NCBI GenBank assembly: GCA_944349545.1 | Contig: CALVNG010000008.1 | Coordinates: forward strand, 1 to 49,203 | DNA: 49,203 nucleotides | Direction of reading: 5' to 3' | Source of the DNA: an uncultured Eubacteriales bacterium | GTDB taxonomy: Bacteria; Bacillota; Clostridia; Christensenellales; Aristaeellaceae | Part shown: positions 17,182-25,117 of the stretch, in pieces | Position numbering within the stretch: the first letter of the stretch is position 1 | Layout: the number at the start of each line of letters is the position of its first letter | The notes under the pieces: generated by a model | What the model was told of the DNA's origin: nothing | The model's database searches: none | The model's input: only the letters and a program-made list of their open reading frames with translations | Program-made: the position numbers and the translations under genes

Positions 17182-18015
17182 TTACGCGGCGCGTATCTGC
17201 CGCTCTAGCCTGCGCTGGCGCGCGGCGCGCATGGAGGACAGGTAGCGGCTGAGGGCCACGGCGATGAACACCACGCCCATGATGAGCGTGCACAAGGCGT
17301 TTACCTGCGGCGATACGCCCACCTTCACACTGGAGTAGATCTTGATGGGCAAAGTGCCCTCGCCCGCGCCGTAGACGAAGAAGCTAATCACGAAATCGTC
17401 CAGCGACATGGCCAGCGCCAGAAACGCGCCGCTCATAATGGCGGGACGGCAGAGGGGGAGGGTGATGTCGCGCACCACGCGCGCGGGGCTTGCCCCCAGG
17501 TCGCGCGCCGCGTCAAAGAGCGCCGGGTCCATGCCCACCAGTCGGCTCTTGACGTTGAGAAACACATAGGGGATGCAGAAGGTGACGTGCGCAAGCACAA
17601 GGCGCAGGTCGTTGCCTCGGATGCCCATGGCGTTGAAAACCACCATGAAGGCCAGACCCAGAATGATTTCCGGAATCATGATCGGCAGGGACATGAGCGA
17701 TTCCATGGCTGTGTCCAGCCGCGAGGACTTTCCGTCCACGCGGCGCGCCATGCCGATAGCTCCCAGCGTGCCGATGACGCAGGAGATCACCACGGCCCAC
17801 AGCGCTACGCGCACGCTCAGCAGCAGCGCGTCCCCAAAGCCGCTCCGGCCCTCAAAGAGCTTGGCATACCAGTCGGTGGTCCAGCCTGTAAAGTCGATGG
17901 GGATGCGGGCGGTATTGGCGTTGAAGGAATAGACGATCACCACCGCGATGGGCAGGTACATGACGAGCAGCACCAGCCCGATAAACAGCAGGGAACCGAA
18001 CGAATGCTTTTTCAT
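17182..18015 (-). CDS. potC: Polyamine ABC transporter permease PotC
   Basis: One of the two membrane subunits. The 277-residue product has six hydrophobic segments and the cytoplasmic EAA loop of ABC permeases (DAARDLGASPARVVRDITLP, about residues 174-193), which contacts PotA. The start MKKHSFGSLLFIGLVLLVMYLPI matches PotC-type permeases. AGGAGGG precedes the ATG closely. The gene lies nine bases after potB. It pairs with PotB to form the channel through which PotD hands over polyamines. Confidence 0.93.
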   Translation of the reverse strand: MKKHSFGSLLFIGLVLLVMYLPIAVVIVYSFNANTARIPIDFTGWTTDWYAKLFEGRSGFGDALLLSVRVALWAVVISCVIGTLGAIGMARRVDGKSSRLDTAMESLMSLPIMIPEIILGLAFMVVFNAMGIRGNDLRLVLAHVTFCIPYVFLNVKSRLVGMDPALFDAARDLGASPARVVRDITLPLCRPAIMSGAFLALAMSLDDFVISFFVYGAGEGTLPIKIYSSVKVGVSPQVNALCTLIMGVVFIAVALSRYLSSMRAARQRRLERQIRAA

Positions 18016-18024
18016 AGCTCCCTC

Positions 18025-18888
18025 CTAAAACATGCTCATGTCGCCCGTGCCGCCCACCTTGCGGTACACGGCGATCACCGCGCCGGTCACGGCCAGCAGA
18101 AGCACGCTCAGGGCCGCCGCCATGGGCAGATCGCGGCTGTTGATGAGCTGCTGAATCAGTCCGCCGGCCAGCACGCTCTTGGAGCCGCCCAGCAGGTCGT
18201 TGAGGAAGAACAGGCCCATCGAGGGGATGAACACCAGTACGCAGCCCGCCATCAGGCCCGGCAGCGTGAGCGGCACCGTCACGGTGAAGAAGGCGTGCAG
18301 GGGGCTTGCACCCAGGTCGCGCGCAGCCTCCACAACGGAAAAGTCCAGCTTATCAACCGTGGTGAAGGTCGGCAGGATCATGAAGGGAATCAGCGCGTAA
18401 ACCATTCCCAGCAGCACCGCGCCGTCCGTGTAGAGCAGCTTGAGCGGCTCGTGAATCAGCCCCAGATTCATCAGCAGGGTATTGACGGGGCCGTTGCTCA
18501 TGAGCAGGATGCGCCAGCCATAGATGCGGATGAGCGCGTTGGTCCAGAATGGCACGATGATCAGAAGCATCACCACCGACCGCGCCACCGGCGACAGCCG
18601 CGCCATCAGATAGCCGAAGGGATAGCCCACCAAGATGCAGATGGCCGTGGTCAGCGCCGCCAGCTTCAGGCTTTGCAAAAGAACCTTGACATAATCCGGC
18701 GAAGCCAGGCGCGCGTAATTGCCCAGCGTGACTTCGCCCGTCACGCCCATGATTTCGCCGCGGCTGAGAAAGCTGAGCCCGATGACATAGAGCAGCGCCA
18801 CGAATACGAACACGATGCTCCACAGATACATAGGCAGCTTCAGCAGCCTGGAAAAGCGCAGATCCTGCTTGTGCGAGGCGTCCATCAT
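18025..18888 (-). CDS. potB: Polyamine ABC transporter permease PotB
   Basis: The 287-residue product is the first permease of the pair. It has about six membrane helices, a periplasm-equivalent loop after the first helix, and the EAA motif VEAARDLGASPLHAFFTVTVP. The stretch VPFWTNALIRIYGW is typical of PotB. Its ATG overlaps the potA stop (ATGA), so translation is probably coupled. A second ATG follows directly, and either may be used. Confidence 0.93.
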   Translation of the reverse strand: MMDASHKQDLRFSRLLKLPMYLWSIVFVFVALLYVIGLSFLSRGEIMGVTGEVTLGNYARLASPDYVKVLLQSLKLAALTTAICILVGYPFGYLMARLSPVARSVVMLLIIVPFWTNALIRIYGWRILLMSNGPVNTLLMNLGLIHEPLKLLYTDGAVLLGMVYALIPFMILPTFTTVDKLDFSVVEAARDLGASPLHAFFTVTVPLTLPGLMAGCVLVFIPSMGLFFLNDLLGGSKSVLAGGLIQQLINSRDLPMAAALSVLLLAVTGAVIAVYRKVGGTGDMSMF

Positions 18889-19979
18889 ACCGCCTCCTTG
18901 GGAGCGTCCGGTACGAGCGGCGCATGACGCCGGTTCCAGCCCACGAACACCTCGCTGCCGACGGGATAGCTGTCCAGCTCGGCAGACTGGGTAACGGCGT
19001 TGAGCACCACTTCGCCGCCCAGGGCGATCTGCGTGTGCTGCATGCCGCCCACATATTCCTTGCTGCGGATGGTGCCCTTGAGCGTCATGCCATGCTGCGG
19101 CTCACGGCCGTAGCGGATGCGCTGCGGGCGCAGGCACAGGGCGGCGCGTTCGCCCACGGCGGGTGAAAAGACCTCGTTAGGCAGGGCGGGAAGGGTGACC
19201 CCGTTTACCTCCAGCGAAAGCCCCTCCGGCGAGACGGCTGTGACCGTGCCGTGGAGCAGGTTGTTCTGACCGATGAAATCCGCCGCAAACAGCGTGAGCG
19301 GACACTCATACACCTCTTCCGGTGTTCCAATCTGCTCGATATGCCCGGCATTGAGAATCACGATGCGGGAGGACATGTTGAGCGCCTCCTCCTGATCGTG
19401 CGTGATGTAGACGAAGGTGATACCCAGCTTTTGCTGCAGGCTTTTGAGCTCCTGCTGCATCTCCTGCCTAAGCTTCAAATCCAGCGCGCCCAGCGGTTCG
19501 TCCAGCAAAAGAACCTTGGGCTGGAGCACCACCGCGCGCGCGATGGCAACGCGCTGCCTTTGCCCGCCGGAGAGCTGGGAGGGCATGCGCCGTTCAAAAC
19601 CCGTCAGCCGCACCAGAGAAAGCGCCGCCATCACTCTTTCCTTCTGCTCGCTTTTGCTGATGCCCAGCACCTTCAGCCCATAGGCAATGTTTTGGAACAC
19701 GTTCATATGGGGGAAGAGCGCATAGTTTTGAAATACCGTGTTCACGGGGCGTTTCTCGGGAGGAAGCCCCGTCACGTCCGCCCCGTCGATCACGACGCGA
19801 CCGGCCGTGGGACGCTCCAGCCCCGCGATGATGCGCAGCGTGGTCGTCTTTCCGCACCCGCTGGGACCCAGCAATGTCAGAAATTCGCCCGGATACACGT
19901 CCAGGCTCAAACCGCTGAGCACCAGCCCCTCACCGTAGTCCTTGCACAGCCCATCCAGACGCAACACGGGTTCAGCCAT
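18885..19979 (-). CDS. potA: Polyamine ABC transporter ATPase PotA
   Basis: The 364-residue product has an ABC ATPase domain: Walker [10 protein letters not shown] at residues 38-46, signature [14 protein letters not shown], Walker [12 protein letters not shown], and an H-loop in [12 protein letters not shown]-terminal TOBE-type regulatory domain of about 120 residues follows, as in PotA and other CUT1/MOI ATPases. The ATG at 19979 overlaps the end of the regulator gene by eight bases, with AGGGAGAG upstream. The longer frame from 20039 would run deep into the regulator gene and is rejected. It powers uptake through PotBC. Confidence 0.94.
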   Translation of the reverse strand: MAEPVLRLDGLCKDYGEGLVLSGLSLDVYPGEFLTLLGPSGCGKTTTLRIIAGLERPTAGRVVIDGADVTGLPPEKRPVNTVFQNYALFPHMNVFQNIAYGLKVLGISKSEQKERVMAALSLVRLTGFERRMPSQLSGGQRQRVAIARAVVLQPKVLLLDEPLGALDLKLRQEMQQELKSLQQKLGITFVYITHDQEEALNMSSRIVILNAGHIEQIGTPEEVYECPLTLFAADFIGQNNLLHGTVTAVSPEGLSLEVNGVTLPALPNEVFSPAVGERAALCLRPQRIRYGREPQHGMTLKGTIRSKEYVGGMQHTQIALGGEVVLNAVTQSAELDSYPVGSEVFVGWNRRHAPLVPDAPKEAV

Positions 19980-20277
19980 CGGCTTTCTCTCCCTTCTTTT
20001 TCGCGGCGGCGCACAGCACATCCAGCAGCGCACGCACATGAGGCCAGATTTCGCGGTTGACGCTGTAGACCACCGCTGAGCCTTCCTTTCGGGCGATTAC
20101 CAGCTGCGCGTCCACAAGCTGCTTCATATGATAGCTGATGGTGGGCTGCGAAAAGCAAAACGCGCGGGTAATTTCGCAGCCATTCCGGTCCGCCTGGGAG
20201 AGCATGCTCAAAATGCTCAGCCGCGTCTCGTCGCAGAGCACTTTCAAAATCGGAATGGACGCCTTGAAACAGTCCAT
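19972..20277 (-). CDS. ArsR-family transcriptional regulator
   Basis: A 101-residue winged-helix protein: ILKVLCDETRLSILSML, then the recognition helix region CEITRAFCFSQPTISYHMKQL, then the wing RKEGSAVVYSV. It lacks the ELCVCDL metal-binding motif of ArsR/SmtB sensors, so the ligand is probably not a metal at that site. It is the first gene of the pot transcript and overlaps potA. An inverted repeat lies right behind the promoter, so autoregulation of the polyamine operon is a reasonable inference. The ATG at 20277 is preferred over a GTG at 20292 because the latter lies within the AAGGAGG ribosome site, though spacing to the ATG is long at 14 bases. Confidence 0.85.
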   Translation of the reverse strand: MDCFKASIPILKVLCDETRLSILSMLSQADRNGCEITRAFCFSQPTISYHMKQLVDAQLVIARKEGSAVVYSVNREIWPHVRALLDVLCAAAKKKGEKADG

Positions 20278-20310
20278 AGGACCCGTTGGCACCTCCTTCT
20301 CAAGGCATCT

Positions 20311-20332
20311 GATATAGATTGTCTTCTATATC
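20311..20332. promoter_or_regulatory. Probable operator of the arsR-pot operon
   Basis: GATATAG (20311-20317) and CTATATC (20326-20332) form a perfect 7-bp inverted repeat with an 8-base spacer. It lies immediately downstream of the -10 element of the minus-strand promoter, where a bound repressor would block transcription. The half-site sequence fits the AT-rich palindromes used by ArsR-type dimers. The assignment is inferred. Confidence 0.6.
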
Positions 20333-20338
20333 GAAAAT

Positions 20339-20367
20339 ATTTTATATCATATGAGCCTGTCTGTCAA
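20339..20367 (-). promoter_or_regulatory. Sigma-A promoter of arsR-potABCD
   Basis: On the minus strand, TTGACA (20367-20362) and TAAAAT (20344-20339) are separated by exactly 17 bases. This is a near-consensus housekeeping promoter directed into the regulator gene. Confidence 0.85.
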
Positions 20368-20430
20368 TACAACCCGTCCGGCCACGTTTGGACCGGATGC
20401 GACAGGCAGGGCGCGGAGCGCATTATCCCC

Positions 20431-20459
20431 GTGACAGCCTGGAAGAAACATGCTATAAT
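20431..20459 (+). promoter_or_regulatory. Extended -10 promoter of the TraX-like gene
   Basis: GTGACA (20431-20436), a 17-base spacer ending in TGC, and a perfect TATAAT (20454-20459). It lies 34 bases upstream of the ATG at 20493. Confidence 0.85.
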
Positions 20460-20492
20460 GGACAAACCGCATCGAAGGGAGGCATGGCCTAG

Positions 20493-21284
20493 ATGGCTGA
20501 AAGCGTTGCGCGCGAGAGGCGCGGCGGGGAGCTGGCAGGCAATCTGGACACGTCATTTCTGAAGGTCCTGGCTCTGTGCTTCATGTTTATCGACCACCTG
20601 GGAGCCGCGGTACTGCCCCGCATAGGGGAGCTGCGCATGATCGGTAGGATGGCCCTGCCGCTGTATGCCTGGTGTCTGGTCGTGGGCAGCGTTAAAACGC
20701 GAAGCGCGCCCAGATACGCGCTTCGCCTGCTCGGGCTGGCGCTGCTCTCCCAACCGCTGTACATGATGGCGCTCAACCATACCTGGACGGATTTGAACAT
20801 CCTTTTCCTGCTGTTCATCGGACAGGTGGCGCTGCAGGGTATCCGCGCCAGGTTCATGGGCAGCCAGGTCTGGGTGCCGGCGCTGTGCTATGTGCTGCTG
20901 GGCTTTGTGCAGGTGGATTATGGCTGGCGCGGGCTTACGTTTATTCTCCTGCTTTACATGGCCCGCGGCTCGAAGGGCGGCCTGGCCGCAACCTATCTGG
21001 CTTATGCGCTTTTCTGGGGAAGCACGTCCTCCCAGGTGAGCAGCCTGTTTGGTTATCCGCTTGTCTTTCTGTCGTGGAATGGGCTGGGCCCGGTGCTATC
21101 TGCCTTTTTCCGCTTGCAGGGGCTGATCTGGCTATCGCTGCCGCTGATTCTCTGCCGCACGAAAACAGGACTCCGGCTGCCGGGCAGACTGGGTTACTGG
21201 CTGTATCCCCTTCACCTGGTCGTGCTGATTCTGATTCGGCTGATGACGGGAACCGGGTTTTCCGCCCTCCTCAGAGGCTTCTGA
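20493..21284 (+). CDS. TraX-like integral membrane protein
   Basis: The 263-residue product has about eight hydrophobic helices and the typical TraX-family opening: LKVLALCFMFIDHLGAAVLP followed by MIGRMALPLYAWCLVVG. TraX of F plasmids N-acetylates pilin. Chromosomal relatives in Clostridia are widespread, are not tied to conjugation, and have no known role. No conjugation gene is near, so the name describes the fold only. GGGAGG at 20477-20482 is ten bases before the ATG; a start-stop triplet run (ATG GCC TAG) sits directly between them. Confidence 0.85.
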   Translation: MAESVARERRGGELAGNLDTSFLKVLALCFMFIDHLGAAVLPRIGELRMIGRMALPLYAWCLVVGSVKTRSAPRYALRLLGLALLSQPLYMMALNHTWTDLNILFLLFIGQVALQGIRARFMGSQVWVPALCYVLLGFVQVDYGWRGLTFILLLYMARGSKGGLAATYLAYALFWGSTSSQVSSLFGYPLVFLSWNGLGPVLSAFFRLQGLIWLSLPLILCRTKTGLRLPGRLGYWLYPLHLVVLILIRLMTGTGFSALLRGF

Positions 21285-21338
21285 ACCGAATCACGATATC
21301 ATTATATTGTTTGATCTGCATTGAAAGGAAGGATTAGG

Positions 21339-22253
21339 ATGATTTCCAAGTATAAAATCTACGCCGACGCGGCAGCGGACATTCCCACAGAAGTTCGTGA
21401 ACGGTATGGCATCGGCGTGCTTCCCATTCCGGTCGCCATGGGGGAGCGCACCATTCAAAGCGGCGTGGAAATCACCAATGAGGAATTCTACGCCCTGATG
21501 GACAGCTATAACGGCATTCCCGTCACCTCGCAGATTACGCCCTATACCTTCGAGGAGCTGTACAGAGCCGAGCTGGCCGCGGGTACCCGCGACCTGATTC
21601 TCCTGCTGATCAATTCCAAGGGGTCTGCCACGTATTTCAATGCCGTGAGCACGCGCGACCGTTTCTATGAGGAAAACGAGGAAGCCAAGGAAAAGCTGCG
21701 CATCCATCTTTTTGATGGCGGCAGCTATTCGGGCGGATACGGCTATGCGGCGATCCTGGCGGCGCAGAAGCTGGAGATGGGCGCACCCATCGACGACGTG
21801 CTCAAGCTCGTTGACAGCCAGCTGAAGAAGCAGCGCGTTTACTTCGGCCTCTACAGCCTGAAGTACGCGGGGAAGTCGGGCCGCATTCCCAGCGCAGCGG
21901 TGTTTGTAGGCGAAGCCCTGGGCATCAAGCCCATTATGCAGGTGTGGGATCACGCCATCACCACCGTAGGCAAGGCGCGCGGCGAAAAGAAGCTCATCAA
22001 AGAGATCGTGAAAATGGTGGATGACGATATGGAACCCAACACGCCTTACAGCCTTGTCTATGGCAGCGACGCCGCTGTGCGCGACGAGCTGGCAGAGGAG
22101 CTGACCAAAAAGGTGGGATATCCGCCCGTATACCAGTTCCAGATCGGCGCGGCCATCGCGATCAACGCAGGTCCGCGCGTGGTGGGCGCGATTTTTGAAA
22201 CGGCCCGCAAAAAGCTGATGAAGGAAGAAAAGAGCAAGGAAAAGAACGCCTGA
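21339..22253 (+). CDS. DegV family fatty-acid-binding protein
   Basis: DegV proteins bind a fatty acid and present it to fatty acid kinase for phosphorylation. The 304-residue product has the N-terminal DAAADIP motif, VLPIPV, PVTSQITPYTF and an INSKGSATYFNA segment, plus a C-terminal TTVGKARGEKK and INAGPRVVG. These match the two-domain DegV fold. The canonical S-G-T-Y loop reads S-A-T-Y here, a modest change. The ATG at 21339 follows AAGGAAGG and is chosen over the TTG at 21321. It is convergent with bioY, with only seven bases between their stops. No kinase gene is adjacent. Confidence 0.92.
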   Translation: MISKYKIYADAAADIPTEVRERYGIGVLPIPVAMGERTIQSGVEITNEEFYALMDSYNGIPVTSQITPYTFEELYRAELAAGTRDLILLLINSKGSATYFNAVSTRDRFYEENEEAKEKLRIHLFDGGSYSGGYGYAAILAAQKLEMGAPIDDVLKLVDSQLKKQRVYFGLYSLKYAGKSGRIPSAAVFVGEALGIKPIMQVWDHAITTVGKARGEKKLIKEIVKMVDDDMEPNTPYSLVYGSDAAVRDELAEELTKKVGYPPVYQFQIGAAIAINAGPRVVGAIFETARKKLMKEEKSKEKNA

Positions 22254-22260
22254 TCCGCTT

Positions 22261-22827
22261 TCAGCGGGAGCGAAGGGCCGTCAATCCCAGCGGCTTTTTC
22301 AGGCGGCCTGCCAGCAGAGCGGCCATCGCTGCCTTGACGATGTCCATTGGAAGGAAGGCGAAGCAGTACGCGCTGAGCAGCACGCCAGGCGGCACCGGCG
22401 CGTTAAGGTATACACCCTTGAGCACAGCTACATAGGGGAGCGCTATGGCATAGCTCGCAATCACTCCGGTGAGCACAGCCGCATAGCGCCCCCACTTTTT
22501 ATCCGCCAGCCTGCCGGCAGCCGCGGATGTGACCGCCGCTTCAAAGGGAAAAGCGATCAGATATCCAAACGACGGCGTGGCGATGACCGCGGGACCGACC
22601 GTGGCGGTGAACACCGGAAGGCCGATCAGCCCCAGCATAAGATACGCGCCCAGCGTATAGAAGCAGTAGCGGGGCGGCAGGAGCAGGCCGCAGAGCAGTA
22701 CAAAAAACACCTGCGTGCTGAACATCACATCCGTGCCTGGAATGGTGAATTTGATCCAGAGCGTGGAAACGATGATCAGCGCACACATCAGCGCCGAAAG
22801 GGTCAAAAGCCGCACCTGCCTGGTCAT
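22261..22827 (-). CDS. bioY: Biotin transporter substrate-binding subunit BioY
   Basis: BioY is the S component of an energy-coupling-factor importer for biotin. The 188-residue product has about six membrane helices and the family blocks TDVMFSTQVFFVLLCGLLLP, YLMLGLIGLPVFT and GYLIAFPFEAAV. The ATG at 22827 has GGGAGGAA upstream; an earlier in-frame ATG at 22848 lies inside the probable operator. No ECF ATPase or T component is in the window, so it must use a shared module or act alone. Control by the biotin repressor BirA is suggested by the operator described separately. Confidence 0.92.
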   Translation of the reverse strand: MTRQVRLLTLSALMCALIIVSTLWIKFTIPGTDVMFSTQVFFVLLCGLLLPPRYCFYTLGAYLMLGLIGLPVFTATVGPAVIATPSFGYLIAFPFEAAVTSAAAGRLADKKWGRYAAVLTGVIASYAIALPYVAVLKGVYLNAPVPPGVLLSAYCFAFLPMDIVKAAMAALLAGRLKKPLGLTALRSR

Positions 22828-22849
22828 GGTCAGTTCCTCCCTCGTCATG

Positions 22850-22879
22850 TGTAAACCATAATAAACAATATGGTATACG
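22850..22879. promoter_or_regulatory. BirA-type operator of bioY
   Basis: TGTAAACC (22850-22857) and GGTATACG (22872-22879) form an interrupted palindrome with a 14-base AT-rich spacer. The pairing extends outside and inside (GTGTAAACCAT against ATGGTATACGC). The layout matches BirA sites (TGTTAACC, 14-15 bases, GGTTAACA). It starts just downstream of the -10 element. Confidence 0.75.
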
Positions 22880-22880
22880 C

Positions 22881-22909
22881 ATAATACGGCAAAGACGGCA
22901 TTCTGTCAA
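22881..22909 (-). promoter_or_regulatory. Sigma-A promoter of bioY
   Basis: On the minus strand, TTGACA (22909-22904) and TATTAT (22886-22881) are separated by 17 bases. The next bases downstream are the BirA-type palindrome. Confidence 0.85.
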
Positions 22910-22963
22910 GCCTTCTTTTTGGGTGCGCCCGCGAATACCCTTTCCAGGGAAGGAGGCATGGCC

Positions 22964-23260
22964 ATGACCAATATCAACGCTGCGGAAAGCGCGGCGCGCA
23001 GCGCCCACACGCTAGCTATCGACAGGCGCAGGCGCGCCTCAGTCACCGGGGTGACGGACGTCTGCAGCTTTCACGAAACGGAAGTCGTGCTGAAAATCGA
23101 TTCGGGCATGATGATCCTCACGGGTCAGGGGCTGCACATCGCCAAGCTGTTGCTGGAGGACGGGCGGCTGGAGGTGGACGGACACATTGACGGCGTGATC
23201 TATGAGACACCCAAGGCCGCGGCGAAGCGCGCTTTTTCCTGGAAGTGGCTGAAGAAATGA
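22964..23260 (+). CDS. yabP: Sporulation protein YabP
   Basis: YabP is a small sporulation protein needed for spore cortex or coat formation, made in the mother cell in Bacillus. The 98-residue product shows the family core: VTGVTDVCSFHETEVVL, then GMMILTGQGLHIAKLLLEDG and LEVDGHIDGVIYE. AAGGAGG at 22950-22956 is seven bases before the ATG at 22964; earlier ATGs at 22919 and 22958 are less well placed. Its stop overlaps the yabQ start (ATGA). The yabP-yabQ-divIC order is conserved in spore formers. I found no convincing sigma-E promoter upstream. Confidence 0.92.
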   Translation: MTNINAAESAARSAHTLAIDRRRRASVTGVTDVCSFHETEVVLKIDSGMMILTGQGLHIAKLLLEDGRLEVDGHIDGVIYETPKAAAKRAFSWKWLKK

Positions 23261-23577
23261 CGCTGTTTTTCGAAACGGCAGGGCAGGCGCAGGCGTTTTT
23301 GGCGGCGGTGCCCCTGGGACTTGTGCTGGCGGCCTGCCTGGACGCATCCGCGCTGGCGGGACCGCTGCGCCCGGTGGCGGATGTACTGATGATGCTGGCC
23401 GGCGCCGCCCCGCTGATGGCGATGATGCTTCTCGCACGCGATGAAGCCCTGCGCCTGTACCACCTGCTGGCCATCCTTACGGGCGCGGTTCTTTACACCC
23501 AGGGAATCGGCAGGCTTGTGCGCCTGATACGGGAGCGGCTGCAAAAAGCAAAAAAATCGGATGATTCCGCGCCGTAA
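23257..23577 (+). CDS. yabQ: Sporulation membrane protein YabQ
   Basis: YabQ is a polytopic membrane protein needed for cortex formation. This 106-residue product has three or four hydrophobic segments, near residues 12-32, 35-60 and 64-85, and a basic C-terminal tail. It is shorter than many YabQ proteins. Identity rests on size, topology and the ATGA overlap with yabP more than on strong motifs. A divIC-type gene follows. Confidence 0.8.
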   Translation: MTLFFETAGQAQAFLAAVPLGLVLAACLDASALAGPLRPVADVLMMLAGAAPLMAMMLLARDEALRLYHLLAILTGAVLYTQGIGRLVRLIRERLQKAKKSDDSAP

Positions 23578-23644
23578 TGGCAGGAGTTTTGCATCCGACG
23601 CAGAATGTTAACATATATTGCTTTTTGAAGGGAACGACCTGCTT

Positions 23645-23959
23645 ATGCGCAAGACGATGAACATCTGGGTGCTGATTGCGATGTCCGCGTGCGTGCTGGT
23701 GGCTTTTTTCTGGTACAGCGGCACGCTTTCCCAGAGCATCGACGATCTCAATGACACCTACGATCAGACGCAGATGCGCCTGACCGAGCTGCAGGGCGAG
23801 CAGGCGGACCTGAAAAACCAGCTGGAAACCGTGGGAACCGACGCCTTTATCGAGAATCAGGCGCGTACCATGTACGGCTATATGATGCCGGATGAAATCC
23901 GCTTTGTGATCACCAATCCCGAAGCGCTATATGGCGAGGACGAAATACCTTCCCGGTAA
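23645..23959 (+). CDS. DivIC/FtsB-type septum formation initiator
   Basis: The 104-residue product has one N-terminal membrane helix (residues 6-26) and a coiled coil of about 40 residues outside the membrane (SIDDLNDTYDQTQMRLTELQ). A short IENQARTMYGYMMPDEIRF end follows, which matches the conserved C-terminal motif of the FtsB/DivIC family (ExxAR...Y..PGE). Such proteins form the FtsL-FtsB-FtsQ division complex. Position after yabPQ supports divIC. The ATG at 23645 is preferred; the ribosome site (AAGGGAA) is somewhat far. Confidence 0.85.
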   Translation: MRKTMNIWVLIAMSACVLVAFFWYSGTLSQSIDDLNDTYDQTQMRLTELQGEQADLKNQLETVGTDAFIENQARTMYGYMMPDEIRFVITNPEALYGEDEIPSR

Positions 23960-24019
23960 CGGCGAGGGTATTTCCGTTTTTTATCATCAAGCAAAAACAA
24001 TACAAATGAGGTGCTTGGA

Positions 24020-24925
24020 ATGCGGGTTGCAGCCATCGGCATCGGTTCCAATTCTTTGCGTATGCTGGTCGCGGATGTGGAGCGCGGACGGCTGTTCCGG
24101 CTGGATCGCTACAGAGAAGGGCTGCGCGTGTTTGCGGCGCTGGACCGGCAGGGGAATATCACCCCGGAGATGACCGACAAGGCCTGTCGGAGCGTGGAGA
24201 CGTTCCGCCGGCAGGCCGTGGAATGCGGCGCCGAACGCGTGCACCTGTTCGCCACCAGCGCTGTGCGCGACGCGGCGAATCAGCAGGCCTTTTCCCAGGC
24301 GCTGCTGGATGCGACCGGCCTTTCGCTTGAAATCTGCAGCGGCGACTTGGAGGCACGACTCTCTTTCATCGGCGCTACGGACGGGGAACCCTCCGGCCTG
24401 ATCGATATTGGCGGAGGTTCCACGGAGATCGCCGTGGGCCATGGAACCGAAATTCAACGGGCAGTCAGCCTGCAAATGGGAGCCGTGCGGCTTTGCCGTC
24501 TCTATCCCATTCAAAGCGCAGAGGAGGCGAACGCCGTGGTGCGTGTCGCGCGCGAGCTGATTTCGCCGCAGCGCGACGCCTTTCTGGCCATCCGTCCGCC
24601 GGCGTGGGTGGGCGTGGGCGGCACCTTTACCACCAGCGCCGCGCTGGTCCAGCGGATTCCCTGGAACCAGCGCGAACGCATCCACGGCTTCTCGCTGACC
24701 AGGGAGAGCGTGCAGGCTGCCATGGAAGCGCTCGCGCCCATGCCCATGGACAAGCGCCTGGCGCTGCCAAGCCTCCAGCCCCAGCGCGCGGACATCGTGG
24801 TGCACGGTATCGCCATTTTGCTGGCCTGCATGCTGGAGCTGGATCTACCTGCCATCACCGTGAGCGAACACGGGAATCTGGAGGGATATTTGAAGGTAAA
24901 ATACCTTTATGACGGGCGTTTGTAA
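24020..24925 (+). CDS. Ppx/GppA-family exopolyphosphatase
   Basis: The family degrades polyphosphate or the alarmone pppGpp. The 301-residue product has the actin-like ATPase fold motifs: IGIGSNSLRMLVAD at the N-terminus, a FATSAVRDAANQ helix, and the phosphate-binding loop LIDIGGGSTEIAVG. VGVGGTFTTSAAL follows in the second lobe. The length is that of the short form (about 300 residues), without the HD-like C-terminal domain of E. coli Ppx. The ATG at 24020 follows GAGGTG. It is 60 bases downstream of the divIC-type gene. Substrate preference cannot be told from sequence. Confidence 0.9.
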   Translation: MRVAAIGIGSNSLRMLVADVERGRLFRLDRYREGLRVFAALDRQGNITPEMTDKACRSVETFRRQAVECGAERVHLFATSAVRDAANQQAFSQALLDATGLSLEICSGDLEARLSFIGATDGEPSGLIDIGGGSTEIAVGHGTEIQRAVSLQMGAVRLCRLYPIQSAEEANAVVRVARELISPQRDAFLAIRPPAWVGVGGTFTTSAALVQRIPWNQRERIHGFSLTRESVQAAMEALAPMPMDKRLALPSLQPQRADIVVHGIAILLACMLELDLPAITVSEHGNLEGYLKVKYLYDGRL

Positions 24926-24975
24926 GGAACGAATTGCCATTTTCGAGGTTTATGCTTTTCTTTTTCTCCGGTTTC

Positions 24976-24984
24976 TGCTATAAT
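24976..24984 (+). promoter_or_regulatory. Extended -10 promoter of the EF-G-like gene
   Basis: TGC followed directly by a perfect TATAAT (24979-24984). The -35 region at about 24956-24961 (TTTTCT) is weak, as is usual for extended -10 promoters. The predicted leader to the start codon is about 125 bases. Confidence 0.7.
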
Positions 24985-25011
24985 CATTAACGTTTGGAAT
25001 ACGGCTCATAT

Positions 25012-25087
25012 GCATCCTGCGTTTTTTGGAACAGACCGTACGACGCCCGTTCCGTCAAAATGCCCGCGGCGCGGCGCGCAGGGATGC
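25012..25087 (+). promoter_or_regulatory. Structured 5' leader of the EF-G-like gene
   Basis: Within the leader, GCATCCTGCG (25012-25021) can pair with CGCAGGGATGC (25077-25087), with one bulged G. This would enclose an inner hairpin GGAAC (25028-25032) / GTTCC (25049-25053). I recognise no known riboswitch class. It may be a regulatory leader or chance pairing in GC-rich sequence. Confidence 0.3.
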
Positions 25088-25117
25088 GAAAATCAAATAA
25101 AACAAGGGGGATCCATA

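Noticed and set aside
20493-21284. Evidence for a conjugative element from the TraX-like gene
   Set aside because: TraX-like proteins are common on clostridial chromosomes, and no relaxase, coupling protein or mating-pore gene is present.
23589-23619. A sigma-E-type promoter before the divIC-type gene
   Set aside because: CATATATT at 23612 resembles a sigma-E -10, but the -35 (GCATCCG) matches only half of the consensus.
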